Shown: positions 56,150 to 64,000 of the stretch, one piece after another | How the letters are laid out: each line of letters begins with the position of its first letter | How positions within the stretch are numbered: position 1 is the first letter of the stretch | Origin: Dasypus novemcinctus | Lineage: Eukaryota; Chordata; Mammalia; Cingulata; Dasypodidae | Length of the DNA: 64,000 nucleotides | NCBI RefSeq assembly: GCF_030445035.2 | Contig: NC_080673.1 | Coordinates: 201,064,216 to 201,128,215, forward strand | Reading direction: 5' to 3' | Translations under genes and position numbers: made by a program | Notes under the pieces: model-generated | Databases searched by the model: none | Told to the model about the DNA's origin: nothing | What the model saw: the letters and a program-made list of their open reading frames with translations, nothing else

Positions 56150-57735
56150 CAGTGATCTCTTTACTGATTCAGGGTTTTTTTATTTTACATTTTGCCATCT
56201 CTTCCCGTATAAAATTGCTTTTCATTTCGATGACACTTTTTACACTAGCAACTTTCAAAGGTGACAACAGGATATTCAGGGGCTGAAAGGGTATCCTTCT
56301 GAACACACAGGACAGAGCTAAGCTGGCAAAGTCAAGTGGAGAATTGAAGCAATTACCTAGAATAATTAGGCTCAATTTTCCAATTCACTTTAAGCTGAAA
56401 TCGACACTTGCTCAGGCGACCCATAACAGACTCTTTTTTTCTCCCCTTTTAACCTGTCTATGAAAACAAAGCAAATCACCCAAATGGCTTGATGACTGTG
56501 GACAGCTAATCAAGACAATTCCCACTCCCCATCCTCATCCTCCCCCCCACCAACCTGTTTTTCCCACAGGAGGCCAAGTGGGGGTGGAGGCGATTGCTTT
56601 ACTTTTCCAAATCAGCCCGCTGGTATAGACGCGATTTGTGGAACCAATTTCGAGATGCCAGATTGGGAGAGCCTTCACATCCCCAACTGGGACCCTTAAA
56701 GAAAAAAAGAAAAACACTACAGATAACCCAGTGCCACCATCCACTCCATGCCTTGGCATGTCCTTTGAGTGTGCTGTCCCTCCGCAAACTTGGTGTTTCT
56801 TTTATTTTGTAGGTTAAGTTCAGTCTTCAAGGAGATTATACTCCAACAAGCGCTGAGTTTACCTTCTGGGCGGGGGTGGAGTGGGGGGGATTCTGGGGGA
56901 TGTGGAAGGCAGAAAAGTTACACCTACTATGTACCAGGTGCCACTGCATTCTTTTTGGGGTTCACGGCTTAATTCTCACATCTGTGCAGCCCTCTGCCTG
57001 AGCTTCCGCCCCACCCTGGCCAGCACCTCCAAACTCCAGGCGGGGCAGCTTTACCCGGAGTCGTTAAGCGGGGAAAGCCAGAAGACCAAGGGCTGTTGGA
57101 ACTCCTACGCCAGGCCTTGGACTTGGGGAGTGTGGACACCTCCAAAACCTGAGAGGGCGGCGCGATGCGGAAACCTGGTCTGGGATGCCTCGGGGTGATC
57201 CCTGGAGCTGTTTCTAGCCCCAGGGGCCAGGGAGCCTGGGAGAACCCAGGGTTGTGCACGCCCTGGGCGGGCTCTGCTGGCGCGGGGTGAGTTCTGGAGC
57301 ACCCTGGGGCACCCCAGGGATTCGGATCCTCCAGCCCTGGCAGCTCAGGCAAAGGTTCCCCTCCCCGGGCTGGGACTGCAGTCTGAACTTGTCACGACTC
57401 CCCTCTCCAGGAAAAGAGAAATCTCCGCTGCGGGGTGCAGTGCCTCTACACTGGACCAGCTGGGCAGTGTTGGGGCTTCTAGAAGTCGGAGCCTGAGTTT
57501 GCGCCCCTGGGTCCCCAGTAGGGGGATTTACACCTAAAGGTCCCTGACTCGCACCCCCACGGACTCTTCGAGAGGCTTGAGGGCAGAGGCGAGTGGCTGC
57601 TTCTGGCAGTCTCAGAAAGGCTTTCACTCTTTATATACAAATTAAGCCGTCCGTGAGCGATGGGGCGTGGGACACCCTGGGTCCCACAGATCTTCCGGGT
57701 TCCTTTCTGGAACACTCCTGGCGACACTCTGTCGT
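56150..57735. other. non-coding 3' flank of MSX1
   Basis: No gene is seen. The first 370 bp are AT-rich and repeat-free (TTCACTTTAAGCTGAAATCG, GACAGCTAATCAAGACAATTC) and could hold a regulatory element. The later part is GC-rich with low-complexity frames only. Confidence 0.45.
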
Positions 57736-57739
57736 GGGG

Positions 57740-57875
57740 ATAGTATTGAACTTGGAATCAGACAAGCTGAAATGGTTCCTATCCCAGCCTTGCTTCTCAC
57801 CGATTTGCTGACCTTGAGCAGGGACTAGCACCGCGTCCCTCCGTACCTCAGTTTTCTTATCTGCGAAATGGTCCC
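57740..57875 (+). mobile_element. MIR SINE fragment
   Basis: CTTGGAATCAGACAAGCTG, GATTTGCTGACCTTGAGCAGG and CTCAGTTTTCTTATCTGCG are sense MIR words. Confidence 0.6.
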
Positions 57876-57929
57876 GCGAACCCTCTCCTGCCAGGATTTC
57901 GGGAGAAGTGTAGACAAGTCCCCGCATGG

Positions 57930-59900
57930 GAGACGCCGGGGCGGGGATACTGGGTGGATCTAAGTGCCGCCCAGGCCGGAGCCGTTTCCGCGCGTCCGGG
58001 GTAAGGAATGGCGGGGCAGGATCGGGTATCTTCCCGGGCCACCGCGCCGGGGCCCCCTGGCTTTTCGGCGCTTGGCAATTTGGGGTCTAGGCAAGCTCGA
58101 GCAACATAATTGCGGTAATGAGCAGAGGCCCGTGCGCTGCAGATGCGCCGCGGCTCCAGCGAGGCGGTAGCTGCAGGCGAGGCGGGCGCGCCTCTCCCCC
58201 TCACCGCCCCGCGCCGCAGCAGGGGGAGAGGAGCCCCGCCGCCCCGGGACCCCCGCGCGCGCCCGTGTCCGCGCGCGCCTCGGCGGCCGGCTGCCCGCCT
58301 TGGGTCCGGCTTTCCTTCCACTTCTGAGGCCCCCTCGTTTCCCATGTTAGTTTCTTTCCGTCCAGCCCTTTCTTTGCCCCCTGTTTGTTTTCGAATCCCC
58401 TCTCTCAACCTGGCGTGCGCACCGAAGGCGCTCAATAAATGTTGGCGGGGTCGGAGCGGTGCCCTGGGGTGAATTCGCTGCAGGGCGCGGGTGACCGCTC
58501 CCTGTTCGCCCCCGCCCTCTGAACTCAGATCCCTGGATTTTCAAGGGAGGACGGAGAGGGCAGGGGTTCCCAGGCCTGGTCCTTTACGGGTGCGTTTCTT
58601 TCCCCGCAGGAAACGTCGGACCCGGCTCGCCCGCGGCGCTGGGAGGCGGCTGCGAAGGAGGAGGCACCCGCCCTCCTCGGAGCCTGCTGGGTGCTGGCAG
58701 CACCCGCGAACGCCGCGGTCTCCGCGCCTCCCGACCATCCCCCGACGTTCTGACAGGGAGAGAGGCCTGCGGCCCGGAGAGGTGGGGAGAGGTGGCGTGG
58801 TTTTACCAAGGTCACACAGCTAGTAAGGGACACAGCCGGGACTCGAACGCGGATTCGACGCGGGAATCCACGCTTTCCCCTCACGGCGAGCGAGCTCTCG
58901 TTTGTGGGTGCCACAGTGCCCGGAGGACAGGGCAGCGGGGCGCGCGAGTCGCTGCCAAAAGAGTCGCAGGGGCCCCTGGCCCTGACGCGAACCCCCGGTG
59001 CCCTGACTCGGATTGAGCCCGGTCCCCGGGAAAACGAGAGGCCGGTCTCGCTTGCCGCACGCGCCGCGGAGGCGCTTTCGTTCAGTCGGGGAGGCGAGCC
59101 CCAAGCCGCCCGGGGCCCGGCGCGTGGAGGCCGGGGCCGGAGCGCGGTTTCCCAGCGGCAGGGTGCCAGGGGCGTCCCGAGCCCCGGCAGGAGGGACGAG
59201 GAGACCCGGGCCTTCTCAGCCCTGCGCGCGGGCCGGGGCGTCGGGCGGTCGGCGGCCTGCTGGGCTGGGGGGGGGGGGTCGGCGGCGCTCGGGCGTACAC
59301 AGCCCTGTTTGGGGGCTCGTTTCTCCACTCGCTGTCCCCGGGCTTGAAGGCCCCGATCGCGCCGGACGCCGGATGAGGACAATTCCTCGAGGGGCGGGAG
59401 GCGCGGGTGCGAATCCCACGGCTGCGAGCCCGCCGCCGGCACCCGGACGACCCCCTCGGAGGCCGGCGGTCCCGGAGCGCCCGGAGCCGGCAGGGGCGCG
59501 CGGGGAGCGCGGCAGCTTTTAACTCGCGGCTGGCGCCGGCCTGGCCGGGCCCCGGGGCCGCGCGGCCCCCGCAGCCCTCTCCCCGCCCGCCCCGCCGCTC
59601 GCGCCGCCCCGAGTCCTGGGGCCCCGGCGCCGGGCGTCCTGGGAAGCACCTGCCCCCCGCAACCGGAGTCGCCCGCAGTTCCCCCCGCCACCCCCTCGGA
59701 TTCGCAGGACCCCTCTTCCTCCCACTTTCTCGGCGCACAGCGCCCCCAGCCCAGACCTCGCAGGACCGTCCCCGCGCGCTGCGCGCCCTTCTCCACAGCG
59801 CCCTCCCGCGGGCCCGCGGCGCCGCAGCCCCGGTGCCTGAGGCTGGACTTGGCTTCCTCCACCGCAAAGAGAGGGCCTGCGTGCACCCCCCCCACCCCCC
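57930..59900. promoter_or_regulatory. large CpG island 1.8-3.8 kb downstream of MSX1
   Basis: About 2 kb of CpG-dense DNA, broken only by an inverted MIR at about 58785-58865 (GGTCACACAGCTAGTAAGGG). Frames of 460 and 374 codons stay open on the minus strand and 277 on the + strand; all are Arg/Ala/Gly/Pro-rich, overlap each other and lack domains, so none is called. It could be part of the methylation-free domain of MSX1 or the promoter of a non-coding RNA. A run of about 13 G lies near 59269. Confidence 0.6.
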
Positions 59901-59927
59901 ACCGCAACGCCTTTCACGAACGCCTAC

Positions 59928-60226
59928 ACCACACACACCTGCAGCGAACACACACAAACCCAACACATGCAACACACAGATAAAACCAGCACGCACACCA
60001 CCAGCGCACACTGGGCACACACATCCACCCACCGCCAACACGCGCAGCCAGCACACACACCCGCGCAACACCCCAAACACATGCAATGCACACACAACGC
60101 ATGCAGCACACACACTCAACCAAACACAGGCAACACAACACTCCACATCTACCAACATACAACCAACACACCCACCCAATACGCAACCACACACACATCC
60201 CACCAACAGTGCAACCAGGGCACACA
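59928..60226. repeat. degenerate A/C-only repeat (CA-like)
   Basis: About 300 bp of ACACAC, CAACAC and CACGCA variants on the + strand with few G or T. It joins the downstream CpG island. Cys/Val-rich minus-strand frames are artefacts. Confidence 0.9.
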
Positions 60227-60239
60227 GCCCCAGTTTATA

Positions 60240-63200
60240 GAGGCAAACACGTCCTCAAGCCCACCCTCCTGTATCCCCCCAGGAGTCCTGAGCCCTCCAA
60301 GCGGGTGACACGGACAGATCTGTAAGGGGCAGGGGACGGGGGGGAGGAAGGTACGGAGAAAGACGCCGGTGAGGAGAGATAAGAGACTTCAGGACGTGGA
60401 AAGAGACCGTGACTCCAGGGAGAGGCGCCTGGAAGCCTCGGGGAGACCCAGCCACAGGACTCGCCCCAGGACCCGACCTCAGCCGCTCAGTCTCAACCTG
60501 CGCCCGCGGCAAGAGCTGCGATTAGAAGGACAGCGGGGCAGGGTCGTCGGGTGTGTGCCCAGCGGGCCTCCCACGCGCGCACGGGGTCAATTCCAGGGCG
60601 CAAAGCTTTTCCTGGGAGCTTGCGAGAATTCCTCGAGACAGCGTGCAGAATCCTCTGACAAGAACCTTTCTCTCCACTCCGGGGGCCTCTCCTCTGGAAA
60701 TCCCCCTCCCCCCACCCGCTTTCTCCCGCCTTGACCGAGGGTCTTGGAAAGCCCCGATTGCCCAGAATCAGACTCGATGGCCTGCTCGGACCGAACCCAG
60801 GAGCAAGATTGGAAATGTCGTTCAGCCACTCCTGCCCCGGCTGGGACAGAGAAGGTGTGGGCTGAGAGGCAACCAGCAGAGGGCCAGGGAGGACTGCACT
60901 GGGTCACCTGCCTCGTGTGTGAGCACTGGAACATGAATCCTCGATTTGGTACTTGCTCGCTGTGTGACTTTGGGCAAAGTTACTTGACCTCTCTGAGTCT
61001 CACTTTCCAAACCTGATATAAAGTGGGGAATCGCCATAACAATTTCTAAGCTCTTGTTATGCAAGTGAAATAGAATGCTCTGTGAGGTGCTTGCCGTGGC
61101 AAGCAGTAAACATAGAGTGCTTGAAGTGCCACATTTCAAAAGACGGGCCGGGTGTGTACCTCCCCAGAGCCTCGGGAAGAGGCCCGAAGACCCCAGAGTG
61201 AAGGCTGGAATCCTGGTATACCTCGGTCTGGCTGGTGAGCGGGTTGCTGTGTGCCCGCCCCTCCTGCCTGGCGGGGCCTCGCGCGCGGTGACGGGGGTCC
61301 ACGAAACATCCACTCTTGTTGCGGGTTAGAAAAGAACGAATCCCAAGGCCTGGCCTCTTTTCCTGGCTTGACAGGGAGGCGAGGGGAAGGACAGGCCCCG
61401 GCCTGGCGAATCCGCGTTGGGGCCGGCAGCCGTCCTCCGTGGCGGCCTTTGTCACTCGTTTTCCCGGCAGGAAGACCGTGGCTCAAGACAGGCGCAGCCA
61501 AGGCTGGATCTGAGCCCGCAGCCGTGGGACCGCAGGGGCCGCCTGCTTCCCGTCCACGGAGGCGGAAGCGCGGCTGCGGTTCCGTGTGCGGGCGCGCGCG
61601 GGGGTAAGCGCATCGGGGGCTGTTTGCGGTGTTTAGGGGAGCAAGAGGGTGAAACCGGGGGTAGGCGGTGGGCAGGTAGCAGGGGCCACTGCCCACGGTC
61701 TCTTCTCTGTCTCCCCCACCCAGCGTTTTCCGGGGGCCCCTGCTGTGCCTGCCCTCTTGTCGCCACTCGGGTGGGCTGCCCTGGGTGCACTGCTCTGGCG
61801 CTTTGGGCCACCACCTCCTTGACATTCGCCATTCTCTCTCCCAGGACCCCTCCCCTCCTCCCTCCCCTCGGTGACAGTGGGTCCCCTTTGCAGGAGAACT
61901 GCCAGCCTCAGGGCCAAACCCTAGGGGCAAACTGAGTAACACTGGGCAGGTGACCCGACTCTTGTATTCTCCCTGACTCAGACTCCTCCTCTGTTAAATG
62001 GGCACAATAATGACTTCCCGCAGGGGGAGAGAGTGGGAGGGTGTCACCCACTTTCCTGGCAGAGGGGAACCCAGCAGACCTGCCCCTACAGATGCGACAG
62101 CTGCTGACATGTGGCACCTTCCCCTTCTGCCAGTGCCATTTTAGGTGCTCTGTTCCGATTGTGCCACCTAATTCTCAGCACGGAGCTTTAAGGTGGGCCT
62201 GCAGGGTTGACATCCCACTCGCAGAGGAGTTGAGCAGATGCACGGCCTCTAATCCAGAGAGACTTTGCTGGAGGTTGTCCCCCGCCTCTCTGAGCCTCAG
62301 TTTACTGGTCCGAGGAAGAAGCTGTGGGTGAGTCAAACAGAAGTGTGCAGAGTGGCAGGGCTGGGTGGCAACTTACAGGCTCCTCGTCAGTGGTCGGGTT
62401 GCTAAGATCACCCAAAGGTGTCCTGAGCCCCGCAGCTGGAGCCAAGAGCAGGGCGGAGACAGGGGTGTCCTTGTCGTTGGATGGTGACAGGATGGACGCA
62501 AAAAGACAAACCTCTTTAATCCTCTCCCCAGGACTCACCACTAAAATTTATTTTATAAGTGAGGAAAGCCAGGCACAGAGAGGGTAAGTGACTTGCCAAA
62601 GGTCACACTGGTGTCGAAGAACCGGTCCCCCACCCATGCCCCTCACCCGATGCTGCTGCCGTCTCTGGCTTGAAGGTAAGAAATGCACCTCAAAGCCCCC
62701 CATGTTTGAGTCGCCGGCCCCCATCCTTTCGGAGGCCCCAGGGAGGTGCTGGCTCCATTCCACCTTGGAAACTGGTCTCTTTTCCAGTATTCAAGACGGG
62801 AGCCGGAGGCAGGATCCAGTTCTGGCCGCGTTCCTCCACTGGCAGACCCCTCCCCCACCGGCTCTGAGCAGGTCTCTAAACCAGGTGGGACTTGGAGAAG
62901 CTGTTCTGCCGGTCACCTCAGAGATGTGCCGTTGTCACCAGTAGGGCCACCGACCTCATGTAAGATGAAAAACCTGAAGTTAGAAGGGGACGTGCTGGAC
63001 TCAGTCAAGGTCACTGCAGGAAGTCTGGGCAGGGATCCCCAATATCAGTCCAGTGTTCCTCCCTGCCTTCCTTCCTTCCTGGTTGAACAAGGCCACATCC
63101 GTCCTCCCCTCCTGGGACCTGGAGGCAGCAGAAAGACACCACCCATTAAATAGGTATTTCAGGTAAAGATGATTGGGGGGCGGGGGGGGGGGTCGGATAC

Positions 63201-64000
63201 AAAGCACACTGGCAGCCCATTTGGGACAAGGAAGTCAAGGTGTGCCTCTCTGTGGAGGTGGCTTGGGAGCTAAGACTTGAGAGCCAAAGGAAGATACTCC
63301 CTTACAGGGGGGCCGGCCAGTGCAAAGGTCCTGAGGCAGGACGGGCCGATGTATTTGGGTAATGATTGTAAGAAGGCCATTGTGCCTGGAATGGCCTCTG
63401 GTGAGCTTGGAGCAGGACTCCTCAACTCACTCTGCTCTGGCCCCTGGGTGGACAATGGGGGCTGGGGGTGGGCCAGGTAGGAGGAGCTACGGGCCGAAGT
63501 TAGAGGGGAAGTGACGGCTGCCTGGACCAAAGGGAAGAGTCACCCCGCCCCCCCCACACACCACCCCACCCCCGCCCCGGAAGGCCTGAGAAACTTGGCG
63601 GCGGGGTGGAGGGGGGGTTCGGCGCATCAGCAGACCCCACTGGAGCGTCCTTTCCTTGGGAACTCACCTGGTAGGAGATCCGGAGGACCAGTCCCCAGCG
63701 CATGGCCTCCGAGCCCCCGAAATGCGGCAGCGCGAGCTCCCGGGGCCAGCTGGGCGTGAGCGGCGAGCAAGAGTCCACCGCAGACAACCCCCCGGGGCGA
63801 CCGCAGCTCCCACTCCCCTCCCTCTGACACCCGCGGCGGCTCCCGCGGCGCAGCTGGGCGCCAGCTGTGCGCTCCCCGCCCGTGCGCTCGCGGAGCTCTG
63901 CGGTCCTCGACGGCCTGCCCGGCGCCCCTCCTGCAGCCCGGGAAACTGAGGTTTGGAAGCCAGCGAGGGAAGGGAATTGCTCCGTATTGGGGGTGTACGG
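60240..64000. other. non-coding 3' flank with ancient repeats
   Basis: No gene is seen. MIR fragments: 60940-61100 (+, CTGTGTGACTTTGGGC), 61925-62035 (+, CTCTGTTAAATGGGC), 62540-62625 (-, GAGGAAAGCCAGGCACAGAG), 62930-63060 (-). A reversed L2-like piece lies at 63245-63420 (GTGCAAAGGTCCTGAGGCAGG). A G-run is at about 63175-63192. The last 250 bp are CpG-rich again and end in another MIR-like word, GGGAAACTGAGG. Confidence 0.5.

Noticed and set aside
58525..60206. 460-, 374- and 277-codon frames in the downstream CpG island
   Set aside because: They overlap each other on both strands, consist of Arg/Ala/Gly/Pro, and one runs into the CA repeat. Stop-poor GC-rich DNA explains them.
60744..61016. 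90-codon frame with several Cys residues
   Set aside because: It runs through a MIR fragment; the Cys spacing matches no zinc-binding family I recognise.

Overview
This window is nuclear DNA from a placental mammal, most likely an armadillo-type xenarthran such as Dasypus. It carries tRNA-derived SINEs of the DAS type, with the internal B box and TA-rich tails intact, plus L1/HAL1 tails and LTRs of kinds I associate with Xenarthra. The species call rests on repeat recognition from memory; no database was searched. The only host protein-coding gene I can support is the homeobox gene MSX1 on the + strand: start codon 52371, exon 1 coding to 52809, a 2.17 kb intron, exon 2 coding 54982-55424, 293 residues. 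About 52 kb of 5' flank and 8 kb of 3' flank surround it. The rest is intergenic DNA of the kind found beside a developmental regulator.

Layout. 1-7.8 kb: the inverted 5' end of an L1 at the left edge, ancient MIR and L2 fragments, and two candidate conserved non-coding elements. 7.8-13.3 kb: a retrotransposon block with a HAL1-like element whose 5' UTR holds a SINE inside a SINE, a solo LTR with a 5-bp target duplication, and old L1 tails. 14.1-15.3 kb: a 21-bp minisatellite rich in CAGGTG, then an AT-rich stretch packed with TAAT cores. 15.7-32.4 kb: MIR, L2 and SINE copies, a ~570 bp polypyrimidine tract, GT and GGAT tandem repeats, and more L1 tails. 32.4-41.2 kb: a second retrotransposon block, built around a MaLR provirus carrying several nested insertions, one of which is a second MaLR in reverse orientation. 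41.2-64 kb: the MSX1 domain, GC-rich with several CpG islands and, by eye, only ancient MIR/L2 fragments.

MSX1 encodes a transcriptional repressor acting downstream of BMP signalling in tooth, palate, limb and neural crest. The sequence shows two in-frame start codons preceded by a short uORF, an EH1-like Groucho-binding motif, an intact 60-residue homeodomain, consensus splice sites, and a 3' UTR with two AATAAA signals. Compared with human and mouse MSX1 as I remember them, an alanine-rich segment of ten residues is absent from exon 1.

I found no previously undescribed multi-gene system. The points most worth a second look are the start-codon/uORF geometry and the alanine-tract loss in MSX1, the candidate regulatory elements, a retroposed copy of an LTR transcript, the nested MaLR structure, and the E-box-rich minisatellite.
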